Assembly: GCA_009926935.1 (NCBI GenBank)
Contig: RFNZ01000012.1
Location: forward strand, 1-60,831
Reading direction: 5' to 3'
DNA: 60,831 nt
DNA from: Pseudomonadota bacterium
Lineage (GTDB): Bacteria > Pseudomonadota > Alphaproteobacteria > Micavibrionales > UBA1664
The notes under the pieces were generated by a model that was not told the origin of the DNA, searched no databases, and saw only the letters and a list, made by a program, of their open reading frames with translations. Positions 17,721 to 26,913 of this stretch are shown here, one piece after another. Numbering within the stretch: the stretch's first letter is position 1; each line of letters opens with the position of its first letter. Both the position numbers and the translations under genes were made by a program.

Positions 17721-20700
17721 ATGAACGAAGAAGTCAAGCCACTCAAGCAATGCTCTCCACGTCGGCGTTTTGCCCGTTACGTGGCCCGCACAATATTGGG
17801 CGTAGTGGCTATCGCTGTTTTGTCGGCAGGAACCTTGGCTTTAAAGTTATCTCAAGGGCCTATCGATGGCGCGCGCATCATCCCCGTTCTTGAAAAAATT
17901 ATGGGCAATCCTGAACGCCTGCGGTTCGATATCGGGTCTTTAACGCTTTCATGGCGCGGTCGCTCTGACCCGATAGCCCTTCAGATGGAAAATGTCCGTC
18001 TGCTTGGTCCTCAGGGCGAATTCATGGGTATCAAACACATCGAAATCGGCATTTCGATCAGCCGTCTTTTATTGGCGCACCTGCACTTCAAATACGCAAA
18101 AGTTCAGAACCTGTCCGTAAAACTCATTCGCCTAGAAGACGGCGCGGTCACAATGACCGGCCTCGAGAATGATAAAGAAAAGGCTCAGTCCGTCGCCCTC
18201 AGGATGGACAACATCGTAAAAGACCTACCGTCTATCGAGCGACTTACACTTTCGGATATGCGCGTCATTTTCGAAGATCGCAAAGATGCCCTTATCCGCC
18301 GCTTCGATGATGTGGATATGGAGGTCGTGCAGGATCGTGGCTTTGGCAAAAGATCACTGGGCGGATACGTAACAACCGCGCTCACAGGCATCAATGATGG
18401 TTCGCAAGCCACTATCGATTTTATCTTCGACGGCGAGGAAAAGAAACTGAGCTCTAGCATCCGCATAGACAATGCCGACACGCGAAAGCTGATAGGCGGC
18501 GTACTGCGGGCGGGCGGTTTACCCATGATTGATATGATGGTACAGGGCCGTGCCGAAATCGCGCTCTCCAACGATTTCAGGCTCGAATTTCTGAAATTGA
18601 AACTCAAAGGCGATGACGGGATGCTGCTCTGGCCCCGCAACTACGGAGAGGGTCTGGAAAACCAGAAACTGACAAATTTCGATATCAATATCGGCTTTGA
18701 TCCAAAAACCCAAACCATCCAGATGGATAATGCCGAGATTACCGTCAAAGGCATTACGCTTAAAATTTCAGGCACGCTTTCGGCACAAAAAGGTTGGGAT
18801 AAACTAAAGGGTGATTTACGCGCGGCCATCCCGGTTGTCGCTGTCGATGCGCTTCCGGCCGTCTGGCCAAAAGTATGGGATAGCGGTGCACGTCATTGGC
18901 TTGTCGACCGTATGGACAAAGGTCGCATAGCAAACCTACGGGTCGATGTGCCTTTTGAGGCTACTCGTCACAAAATAGCCCCGCCAGCCACTGAGCCCGA
19001 TGAGGAACCGGCTTACAAATGGGATATTATGAACGGCACCATAAAAGGCACTTTCGATTTCACAGGCGTCACCGTCGACTACCGTGCGCCCATGCTGCCA
19101 ATATCCGATACGACAGGCAAAGGCTTATACGAAGGTTTATCGCTTACGCTCGATATTAATCAGGCCAAAGCGGGCAAGCTGAAAATATCAAAAGGCCGCC
19201 TCTATTTTGATGATCTGATTACCGCAGGCACTGGCAAGGCTGACCTCGATCTCACGCTCAATGGCCCGATTGCAGATGTCTTTAAGTTCCTTGAAAAAGA
19301 ACCCATCTCATATCGCCGGAAGGTCGATATCGACGGTACGAAGGCAAAAGGCACGGCGGATGTCGTCGTGTTTTCAACCTTCCCCACAACAAAGGATATG
19401 CGCGTTGAAGATGTAAAGGTAAAGGCAACGGCAAAACTCTATGACCTCTCTATGCCAAATGCCGTTAAAGGCATGACATTGGCAGGAAAAGAGTTCAATC
19501 TCGAGGCCAGCGAAAATCATTTTAAAATTGATGGCTCCGGCACAATTGAGGGAAGGCCAGCTACACTGACCTGGCACGAACTCTTTTCAGCAACACCCGC
19601 AGATGCATTTTCGGCAAAACTTGAAGCCGATATTTCAACCGATAAATCCATACGGCAACGTTTCATAGGCCCGCTTGAAACGCGCGTTGAGGGCATTATC
19701 CCCGCCACGATTTCAATGCTGACAAAACCAGATGGCGTTAGCACTCTGAGCGTGGATGCCAACATAACCGATGCGGCGATTGATCTCAGAAACCCCTTTA
19801 ACACGGTCAAACAAAAAGGCGTGCAGGCAAGCGCAATCGTAACCGGGTCACTCGATAAAGGGTATATCCAAAGCCTTGATACACTCTCTATTAAAGGAGA
19901 AGGCATAGCCCTTGAAAGTGGCAAGATAGATTTTACCCGCGATTCAAATAACGAACCGGTTCTGGCTGCGGCCACGCTCACGGGCCTCAAACTAGGTGAC
20001 ACGCAGGCTGATATCATTGCTACCTGGAAAAACGAGCACGATATAAAAGCGAGCGTGACAGGCCACAGCTTTGATGCCCGTTGGATCATGGGTGACAAAG
20101 AGGGCGATGCGAGTGACAAAAAACCGACAGCCTTCAATGTCGTCATCAAGACAAATAAACTCTTTGTATCCGACCTGCCGCTAGAGTCAGTAAACGCCGC
20201 CTTTGTCGGAAACCCGGATGGCTCGATGGCAACAGCTAGGCTGGATGCCACGGCCGCGGGGGCTACCGTCAAGCTTCGCTACGGCATGGACTCGATGCTT
20301 CTGGAATCACCAAACGCAGGTGCGGCCCTAGCTGCCCTTGGCATTACGGAACGGGTAAGAAACGGCAATATAAAAGTGGAGGGAACCCCGATAGAGGGCG
20401 GCGCACCGGGTGACATGAAAGGGCTTTTGGTCATCGAAAACTTCTCGGTCGTAAAAGCTCCCATGCTTGCGAAACTCGTCAATCTTTTATCGTTGCCGGG
20501 CCTTCTCAATATTCTGGCACAAGACACGGGCCTAAAATTTGCACGCGCTGAATCGGAGATATTTTGGCTGAACCGCGCAGGCGGACCCGTCATCCAGTTT
20601 AAGGATGGACGCACTTCAGGGTCATCACTCGGCCTGACTTTTGAAGGAGAGGCCAGCACGGCAAACGACACGATAGCCATTCAGGGTACAGCAATCCCCA

Positions 20701-20948
20701 TGTCGGAGATCAACGGTCTCATCTCAAGCATCCCCTTGATTGGCGACATCCTGACAGGTGGCGACAAGGGCAGCGGCATTTTTGCCGCGACCTACACTAT
20801 GAAAGGCCAAGGCTCAAACCCGGAGGTAAGCGTCAACCCGCTTTCAGTACTGACACCAGGTATCCTACGCCGTATACTGTTCGAAAACGGCGATCCAACG
20901 GCAGAAAAAACCAAAGACTTGACCAAAAAGAAAAGCGGGTCACAGTAG
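17721..20948 (+). CDS. AsmA/YhdP-like bridge-type envelope protein (DUF3971 domain)
   Basis: A 1075-residue protein with an N-terminal membrane anchor (ILGVVAIAVLSAGTLAL, about 25-41). A very long repetitive beta-rich periplasmic region follows, including a DUF3971-like part (WLVDRMDKGRIANLRVDVPF) and a C-terminal AsmA-like region. The C-terminus ends in a polar lysine-rich tail. YhdP-family proteins form bridges that move phospholipid to the outer membrane, and I infer a similar role. Its start lies 45 bases from the divergent bcp start, and plsY follows after 4 bases, which agrees with a phospholipid context. Confidence 0.85.
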   Translation: MNEEVKPLKQCSPRRRFARYVARTILGVVAIAVLSAGTLALKLSQGPIDGARIIPVLEKIMGNPERLRFDIGSLTLSWRGRSDPIALQMENVRLLGPQGEFMGIKHIEIGISISRLLLAHLHFKYAKVQNLSVKLIRLEDGAVTMTGLENDKEKAQSVALRMDNIVKDLPSIERLTLSDMRVIFEDRKDALIRRFDDVDMEVVQDRGFGKRSLGGYVTTALTGINDGSQATIDFIFDGEEKKLSSSIRIDNADTRKLIGGVLRAGGLPMIDMMVQGRAEIALSNDFRLEFLKLKLKGDDGMLLWPRNYGEGLENQKLTNFDINIGFDPKTQTIQMDNAEITVKGITLKISGTLSAQKGWDKLKGDLRAAIPVVAVDALPAVWPKVWDSGARHWLVDRMDKGRIANLRVDVPFEATRHKIAPPATEPDEEPAYKWDIMNGTIKGTFDFTGVTVDYRAPMLPISDTTGKGLYEGLSLTLDINQAKAGKLKISKGRLYFDDLITAGTGKADLDLTLNGPIADVFKFLEKEPISYRRKVDIDGTKAKGTADVVVFSTFPTTKDMRVEDVKVKATAKLYDLSMPNAVKGMTLAGKEFNLEASENHFKIDGSGTIEGRPATLTWHELFSATPADAFSAKLEADISTDKSIRQRFIGPLETRVEGIIPATISMLTKPDGVSTLSVDANITDAAIDLRNPFNTVKQKGVQASAIVTGSLDKGYIQSLDTLSIKGEGIALESGKIDFTRDSNNEPVLAAATLTGLKLGDTQADIIATWKNEHDIKASVTGHSFDARWIMGDKEGDASDKKPTAFNVVIKTNKLFVSDLPLESVNAAFVGNPDGSMATARLDATAAGATVKLRYGMDSMLLESPNAGAALAALGITERVRNGNIKVEGTPIEGGAPGDMKGLLVIENFSVVKAPMLAKLVNLLSLPGLLNILAQDTGLKFARAESEIFWLNRAGGPVIQFKDGRTSGSSLGLTFEGEASTANDTIAIQGTAIPMSEINGLISSIPLIGDILTGGDKGSGIFAATYTMKGQGSNPEVSVNPLSVLTPGILRRILFENGDPTAEKTKDLTKKKSGSQ

Positions 20949-20952
20949 TCCC

Positions 20953-21567
20953 ATGGAAAACCTGATCTCTCAGCATTTGACGCTGACAGCCGTCATAAGC
21001 ATCACGCTCGGTTATCTGATCGGCTCAGTTCCCTTTGGCCTTGTTATCACCAAACTGGCGGGCTTGGGCGATATCCGCACCATCGGCTCCGGCAACATTG
21101 GTGCGACAAACGTCTTGCGTACGGGCCGTAAAGATCTTGCACTCGCAACCCTGCTGCTCGATGGCGGCAAAGGCGCAATCGCCGTTCTCATAGCATCTCA
21201 ATTCGGGCTACAGGCCATGATGGGCGCGGCCTTGGGTAGCTTCCTTGGGCACCTGTATCCTGTCTGGCTGAAATTCAAGGGCGGCAAGGGCGTGGCAACC
21301 ACGCTCGGCATCCTTCTGGCATTTGCGCCGTGGGCAGGCATTGCCAGTTGCCTCACATGGCTCGCAACCGCTGCAATCACGCGTTACTCGTCGCTTTCGG
21401 CCCTTATTGCCCTCGCAGCTGCCCCTTTTTATACGGCCTATTTTTATACACCCAAATGGTCGTGGCTCATCGGCACCATGGCCCTTATCTCATGGTGGAA
21501 ACACCGTGAAAACATTAAACGCCTACTAAAAGGCGAAGAACCCAAGATAGGCAAAAAGAAAAATTGA
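20953..21567 (+). CDS. plsY: Glycerol-3-phosphate acyltransferase PlsY
   Basis: A 204-residue integral membrane enzyme that transfers acyl from acyl-phosphate to glycerol-3-phosphate, the first step of phospholipid synthesis. Conserved loops are GYLIGSVPFGLVI, GSGNIGATNVLRTGRK, DGGKGAIAVL and FKGGKGVATTLG. About five or six membrane segments are present. It sits 4 bases after the YhdP-like gene and is probably cotranscribed. Confidence 0.95.
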   Translation: MENLISQHLTLTAVISITLGYLIGSVPFGLVITKLAGLGDIRTIGSGNIGATNVLRTGRKDLALATLLLDGGKGAIAVLIASQFGLQAMMGAALGSFLGHLYPVWLKFKGGKGVATTLGILLAFAPWAGIASCLTWLATAAITRYSSLSALIALAAAPFYTAYFYTPKWSWLIGTMALISWWKHRENIKRLLKGEEPKIGKKKN

Positions 21568-21568
21568 A

Positions 21569-21639
21569 TGTCATCTTGAGCCGAAGGCGAAGGATCTCAA
21601 AGAAATAGCATGAGATTCTTCACTTCGTTCAGAATGACA
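21569..21639. repeat. Intergenic palindromic repeat element
   Basis: Two arms form an imperfect inverted repeat. TGTCAT...ATCTCA (21569-21598) pairs with TGAGATTCTTCACTTCGT...ATGACA (21611-21639), with a short A-rich centre. The right arm is of a type found widely as dispersed palindromes in several bacterial groups. It fills the gap between plsY and dprA and may affect mRNA stability or termination. Confidence 0.7.
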
Positions 21640-21654
21640 AGATAGAGAGAAAAA

Positions 21655-22800
21655 ATGACCCTTTCAGCAACTGAACGTCTGGCGCGCCTGCGCCTTGCCC
21701 GCACCGATGGCATAGGCCCCATCACCTTCAAACGCCTGCTGGAACGCTTCAGCACAGCCGAGCGTGCTTTGGAGGCCCTGCCCGATATGTCCAAACGCGG
21801 CGGGCGTACAAAACCTCTGCAACCTTTCTCAAAATCCATGGCCGAGGATGAGCTGGCAAAACTCAGCGCCCGCAAAGCAACACTGATTGTCTGGGGCGAT
21901 GATGGCTACCCGGAACAACTGGCCGCAATCGAAGACGCACCAATGGTTTTATCCGTATTGGGAGATGCCTCGCTCTTGAAAAAAGCGGGGATAGCGATTG
22001 TAGGCTCGCGCAACGCCTCTCTTCAGGGCCGCCGCTTTGCTGAAACCGTTGCTTCTGATCTTGGTCGCGCAAATCTTACTGTCATATCCGGCCTTGCCCG
22101 CGGCATTGATACAGCCGCCCACAGCGCTTCGCTCGCCACAGGTACCATCGCTGTCACGGCAGGCGGCATAGATGTCATTTACCCGGCCGAAAACAAATCT
22201 CTTTATGAAAGCATTGAGCTTAAGGGCTGCATCGTCGCTGAAAACGCTTTTGGTACACAGCCAATGGCACAGCACTTCCCCCGCCGCAACCGCATCATAT
22301 CGGGCTTAAGCCAAGGCGTTGTGATTGTAGAGGCCACGGCAAAATCAGGCTCACTCATAACCGCAACCATGGCCGCGGATCAAGGCCGCGAGGTTTTTGC
22401 AGTACCCGGTCACCCGTTTGACCCGCGCGCAGGTGGCCCCAATAGCCTCATCCGTGATGGCGCAACACTTGTCTCAGGTGCTTCCGATATTCTGGACGCC
22501 CTCACGCGCCGTCGTGACATGCGCGTGGTAAGAGAGGTCGCAAACACACAAACTTCCTTCCCGATGGCAGAACCGGACGAGCAGATTTTGAACGAAGCGC
22601 GCCAGATCGTAAGCGATCTGTTAAGCGGCACACCAATAGGAATTGACGATATTATTCGTGAAAGTGGCATTTCAGCCCCCTTGATCCAGATCGTCTTGCT
22701 CGAGCTTGAACTGGCAGGCAGGCTGACAAGGCACCCCCAAAACCGTGTGTCTCTCAGCTTTTCGGACGGGGGCATGGACAGAAGCAGCGGCTTCCTGTAA
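21655..22800 (+). CDS. dprA: DNA-processing protein DprA
   Basis: A 381-residue protein that loads RecA on incoming single-stranded DNA during natural transformation. An N-terminal helical part (TERLARLRLARTDGIGPITFKRLL) is followed by the Rossmann-like DprA core. That core has GSRNASLQGRRFAE, SGLARGIDTAAHSASL, GGIDVIYPAENKSLY and PRRNRIISGLSQGVVIVEA. A C-terminal winged-helix-like region (about 305-370) completes the normal layout. It is 12 bases upstream of topA. Confidence 0.95.
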   Translation: MTLSATERLARLRLARTDGIGPITFKRLLERFSTAERALEALPDMSKRGGRTKPLQPFSKSMAEDELAKLSARKATLIVWGDDGYPEQLAAIEDAPMVLSVLGDASLLKKAGIAIVGSRNASLQGRRFAETVASDLGRANLTVISGLARGIDTAAHSASLATGTIAVTAGGIDVIYPAENKSLYESIELKGCIVAENAFGTQPMAQHFPRRNRIISGLSQGVVIVEATAKSGSLITATMAADQGREVFAVPGHPFDPRAGGPNSLIRDGATLVSGASDILDALTRRRDMRVVREVANTQTSFPMAEPDEQILNEARQIVSDLLSGTPIGIDDIIRESGISAPLIQIVLLELELAGRLTRHPQNRVSLSFSDGGMDRSSGFL

Positions 22801-22812
22801 ATCCCAAAGACC

Positions 22813-25410
22813 ATGAGCGGTCACAACGTCGTCGTCGTCGAGTCTCCGGCTAAGGCCAAGACTATCAATAAATATCTGGGTTCGGACTATACGGTCCTAG
22901 CCTCTTTCGGCCATGTCCGCGATTTACCGGCTAAGGATGGCTCGGTTAAACCCGACGATGATTTCGCAATGGCATGGGAGCTTGGCGAACGTGCAGGCAA
23001 GCCCGTTTCGGAAATCAAAAAGGCCCTCAAAGGCGCAAAAGCCCTCTACCTCTGCACCGACCCTGACCGTGAAGGGGAAGCGATTTCATGGCACTTAGCC
23101 GAGATTCTGAACACCAAGGGCATGGAAGTCCACCGCGTTACATTTAACGAGATTACAAAATCTGCCATCAAGGAAGCGTTCGAACATCCGCGCGCTGTCG
23201 ATCAAAATCTTGTTGAAGCATATCTTGCCCGCCGTGCACTCGATTACCTCGTGGGCTTTACCATCTCGCCCGTTTTGTGGCGCAAACTGCCAGGTTCTCG
23301 CTCCGCTGGCCGCGTGCAATCGGTTGCCCTCCGCCTCATCTGCGAGCGTGAATCCGAGATTGAAAAATTTGTGTCCGAAGAATACTGGACGATCGCGGCA
23401 AGATTGAAAAACGCCGATGGCGCGCCCTTCATGGCCCGCCTCACGCATTTGTCTGGCAACAAACTCGGCAAATTTGATATCCCGAATGAGGCGGACGCCA
23501 AGGCCGCCCAAAAACGCATCGAGGCCAAAAGCCTTAAAGTCACGAATATCGAGGCAAAACAGGTCCGCCGCCATCCTTATGCACCGTTCATCACTTCAAC
23601 GATGCAGATGGAAGCCTCGCGCAAGCTCGGCATGTCCGCATCCGAAACCATGCGCGCCGCGCAAAAATTATATGAAGGCGTCGATATCGGCGGCGAAACC
23701 GTGGGCCTTATCACCTATATGCGTACCGATGGCACGACGCTATCGGGCGAGGCTGTGGCCCAACTCCGCGGCCATATCAAAGATACCTTTGGCGATGCCT
23801 TTGTGCCCGATGCCCCACGGCTTTATAAGTCGAAAGCCAAAAACGCACAGGAAGCGCACGAGGCAATACGCCCAACCAACGCCCGCCGCACACCGGAACA
23901 AGTGGCGAAGTACCTGACCACGCCCGAACTCAAATTATACGACCTCATCTGGAAACGCGCGGTAGCTTCCCAGATGGAAAGCGCGGTCATGGATCAAACA
24001 ACCGTCGATATCTCGGACGGTACCGATGATGTGGTTTTGCGCGCGACGGGCTCGGTTGTCGTATTTGAAGGCTTCCTCAAACTCTATGAAGAAAGCCGCG
24101 ATGACAGCGACGACGAAAATGACGAAAACCGCCGCCTCCCCGCCCTCAAAATGGGCGACGCTCTGGGCCTGAACGAAGTAAAGCCGGAACAACACTTCAC
24201 CCAGCCGCCACCCCGTTATACCGAGGCGACACTCGTCAAAAAACTGGAAGAAGAAGGTATTGGAAGGCCATCAACCTACGCCTCCATCATTCAAGTGCTG
24301 CAAGATCGCAACTACGTAAGGCTCGAGCAAAAACGCTTCATCCCCGAAGATCGCGGCCGCATCGTCACAACCTTTCTCACCAAATATTTTACAAAGTATG
24401 TGGATTACAAATTCACGGCAGGCCTTGAGGAAGAACTCGACGCCATCTCCGATGGCCACGTGCAATGGAAGGAAGCGCTCCGCAGCTTCTGGGATGATTT
24501 CTCAAAAGCCGTCGCTGGCACCAAAGACCTCACAATCACCCAAGTCATCGATGATCTGGATGCCGAACTAGGCCCCCACTTCTTCCCCATCCGTGAAGAT
24601 GGCAAAGACCCGCGTGTCTGCCCGGCCTGCGCCCAAGGCCGCCTCGGTCTCCGCCTCGGTAAATCCGGCGCGTTTATCGGCTGCTCCAACTATAAGGCCG
24701 AACCAAAATGCTCCTACACAACGCCCCTTATGGTCGCAGATGGCGAGCTCAGCGGCCTTGAAGCCGGCCCCAAGGATTTGGGTATCGATGTCACAACCGG
24801 TAAGCAAGTCACGCTCCGCAAAGGCCCATTCGGCGTTTACGTGCAGCTGGGCGAGGCCGAGGGTAAAGACAAACCAAAACGTCAGGGCCTCCCGCGCGGC
24901 CTAGCACCCGATGACGTGACACTCGATGTTGCAATGAGCCTTCTGGCTCTCCCGCGCCCTGTCGGCACGCACCCTGAAACCGGCAACAAAATCACGGCAG
25001 GCATTGGCCGCTTTGGGCCATATCTCAAACACGGCGATACATTCAAAAGCATTCCGGCGGGCGATGATGTTTTAACCATCGGCATCAACCGCGCGGTTGA
25101 ACTGCTATCGCAGGCATCCACACGCGGTAAACGTGGCGCCGGTGCTGGCAAACTCCGCGATGTCGGTGTGCATCCTGAAACAAAAGAGGCGATCGAGCTT
25201 TACGAGGGCAAATACGGCGCTTACGCCAAAATGGGCAAGGTCAACGCAACCCTCCCTAAAGGGTCGGATGTCAAAACCATCACGCTCGATGAAGTGATTG
25301 CCGTTATTACAAAACGGATGGAAATGGCACCAGCCGCAAAAGGCAAAAAGAAAGCCGCCGCCCCAAAGGCCAAAGCCAAACCAAAAGCTAAAAAATCCAA
25401 AGCCGACTAG
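22813..25410 (+). CDS. topA: DNA topoisomerase I
   Basis: An 865-residue type IA topoisomerase that relaxes negative supercoils. The TOPRIM domain starts VVVESPAKAKTINKYLG and has the acidic DPDREGEAISWH. The active-site tyrosine lies in GLITYMRTDGTTLS. Only one Cys4 element is obvious (CPACAQGRLGLRLGKSGAFIGC). Several repeated C-terminal modules (LRKGPFGVYVQLG, GIGRFGPYLKHGD, GKYGAYAKMGK) are of the alphaproteobacterial type. It ends in a Lys/Ala-rich tail that likely binds DNA or polymerase. Confidence 0.96.
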   Translation: MSGHNVVVVESPAKAKTINKYLGSDYTVLASFGHVRDLPAKDGSVKPDDDFAMAWELGERAGKPVSEIKKALKGAKALYLCTDPDREGEAISWHLAEILNTKGMEVHRVTFNEITKSAIKEAFEHPRAVDQNLVEAYLARRALDYLVGFTISPVLWRKLPGSRSAGRVQSVALRLICERESEIEKFVSEEYWTIAARLKNADGAPFMARLTHLSGNKLGKFDIPNEADAKAAQKRIEAKSLKVTNIEAKQVRRHPYAPFITSTMQMEASRKLGMSASETMRAAQKLYEGVDIGGETVGLITYMRTDGTTLSGEAVAQLRGHIKDTFGDAFVPDAPRLYKSKAKNAQEAHEAIRPTNARRTPEQVAKYLTTPELKLYDLIWKRAVASQMESAVMDQTTVDISDGTDDVVLRATGSVVVFEGFLKLYEESRDDSDDENDENRRLPALKMGDALGLNEVKPEQHFTQPPPRYTEATLVKKLEEEGIGRPSTYASIIQVLQDRNYVRLEQKRFIPEDRGRIVTTFLTKYFTKYVDYKFTAGLEEELDAISDGHVQWKEALRSFWDDFSKAVAGTKDLTITQVIDDLDAELGPHFFPIREDGKDPRVCPACAQGRLGLRLGKSGAFIGCSNYKAEPKCSYTTPLMVADGELSGLEAGPKDLGIDVTTGKQVTLRKGPFGVYVQLGEAEGKDKPKRQGLPRGLAPDDVTLDVAMSLLALPRPVGTHPETGNKITAGIGRFGPYLKHGDTFKSIPAGDDVLTIGINRAVELLSQASTRGKRGAGAGKLRDVGVHPETKEAIELYEGKYGAYAKMGKVNATLPKGSDVKTITLDEVIAVITKRMEMAPAAKGKKKAAAPKAKAKPKAKKSKAD

Positions 25411-25447
25411 AAATTACAACCTTGTCTGTGGCTCTCCCCCTTCATCC

Positions 25448-25540
25448 CGTCATTACCCGCGAAGGCGGGTAATCCATGGGAAAGAAGGCAATAACTGAGC
25501 TTTTGGCACAATGGATACCCCGCCTTCGCGGGGTATGACG
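25448..25540. repeat. Intergenic palindromic repeat (CCCGCGAAGGCGGG type)
   Basis: The left arm (25448-25477) and right arm (25511-25540) are near-perfect reverse complements, and each contains an inner palindrome around CCCGCGAAGGCGGG. This is the dispersed 'GTCAT-ACCCGCGAAGGCGGG-ATCCAT' type repeat seen in many proteobacteria. It separates topA from the MFS gene and may act as a terminator for topA. The rest of the 220-base gap shows nothing else. Confidence 0.8.
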
Positions 25541-25630
25541 ATGTAAGTGAAATCGTGTAATTATTAGTAGGACTGGCTCTAGATTAACCTTGGCGCTCTT
25601 AGCGTCTTAGCGGTAAAAAGGAATACGACA

Positions 25631-26878
25631 ATGAATACCACACCAAAAACCCCGCTCTTTGGCGCCTCCGGTTTATTCTCGCTCGCTGTTATCGTCTCGG
25701 CTCTCGGCTACTTCGTCGATGTCTATGACCTCGTCCTCTTCTCAACTGTCCGCACACCATCACTTCTTGCAATCGGCATACCTGAGGACCAGATTTTCTC
25801 AAAAGGCGTCATGCTCCTCAACATCCAGATGGCGGGGATGCTTTTAGGTGGGCTACTCTGGGGCATGATCGGCGATAAACAGGGCCGCCTTTCAGTCCTC
25901 TTCGGCTCCATCCTTTTGTACTCAGTCGCAAACCTCGCCAACGCCTTCGTAACCTCGCTCGATCAATACGCAGTGTTGCGCTTTATCGCGGGCTTTGGCC
26001 TTGCGGGCGAGATCGGCGGGGCCGTAACCCTTGTCAGCGAATCCATGAAGAAGGAACATCGCGGCCTCGGCACAACCCTCATCGCAACCTTTGGCCTCAC
26101 GGGCGCGATTGTGGCGGGCTTCATAGCCCAGCATTTTGATTGGCGCACGGCCTATATCATCGGCGGCGTGCTGGGCCTCTGCCTTCTTGTCCTGCGCGTC
26201 AAAATGTTTGAATCCGGCATGTTTGAAAACCTGAAAGCCGATAAAGACATCCCGCGCGGAAGCCTCAGGCTCCTCCTCTTCCCCAAGGAACGCCTGATGA
26301 AGTACATCAGCTGCTCCGTCATCGGCATCCCGCTTTATTTTGGCATCGTCATCTTCATGACATTCGCACCTGAACTCACAAAGGCCTTGGGCGCAACCGC
26401 ACCCTTAGGCGGTGCCACCGCCGTCATGGCGTTTTATACCGGTGCTGCTGTCGGCGGATTCTTTAGCGGTATCCTTTCTCAAGCCCTCAAAAGCCGCAAA
26501 AAAGTGGTGGCACTGGGCCTTGGCCTCATGTCCGTCACCTGCACGGCGTATCTCTTGATGCCACAGGGCTTGCCTACATCCGTCTTTGCACTCATGACAT
26601 TCGTGATTGGCGCATCAAGCGGCTACGCCGCCGTATTTTTTATGATCGCGGCAGAGCAATTCGGCACCAACGTCCGCGCACTCGCAGCCACATCCATTAC
26701 AAACTTTTTCAGAGCCTCAGCAATCCCCATCTCAGGCGGCTACATCGCCCTCAAAAACCATATGGACCTTCCCTACGCAGCCCTCATCGTCGGCGCCGCA
26801 TGCATGGCCTTGGCCTTCTTAGCCCTCACCCAAATCGATGAGACGTTTTCAAAAGATTTGGATCATATTGAAAGTTAA
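25631..26878 (+). CDS. Major facilitator superfamily transporter
   Basis: A 415-residue, 12-segment transporter. The loop 2-3 signature GGLLWGMIGDKQGRLSVLFGS and the FIAGFGLAGEIGGAVTLVSE segment place it in the sugar/metabolite:H+ symporter-like group. The substrate cannot be read from sequence. AAGGAA lies before the ATG. The gene is complete, but a diverged copy of its last codons lies about 1.3 kb downstream (28120-28153), which marks this as a recombination boundary. Confidence 0.88.
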   Translation: MNTTPKTPLFGASGLFSLAVIVSALGYFVDVYDLVLFSTVRTPSLLAIGIPEDQIFSKGVMLLNIQMAGMLLGGLLWGMIGDKQGRLSVLFGSILLYSVANLANAFVTSLDQYAVLRFIAGFGLAGEIGGAVTLVSESMKKEHRGLGTTLIATFGLTGAIVAGFIAQHFDWRTAYIIGGVLGLCLLVLRVKMFESGMFENLKADKDIPRGSLRLLLFPKERLMKYISCSVIGIPLYFGIVIFMTFAPELTKALGATAPLGGATAVMAFYTGAAVGGFFSGILSQALKSRKKVVALGLGLMSVTCTAYLLMPQGLPTSVFALMTFVIGASSGYAAVFFMIAAEQFGTNVRALAATSITNFFRASAIPISGGYIALKNHMDLPYAALIVGAACMALAFLALTQIDETFSKDLDHIES

Positions 26879-26913
26879 GATAATTTTTGGAATTCTTATA
26901 AAAGAACAGAAAG

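Noticed and set aside
19517..20272. 251-codon open frame opposite the YhdP-like gene
   Set aside because: Serine-rich, low complexity, and inside a coding region with clear protein-level conservation on the other strand.
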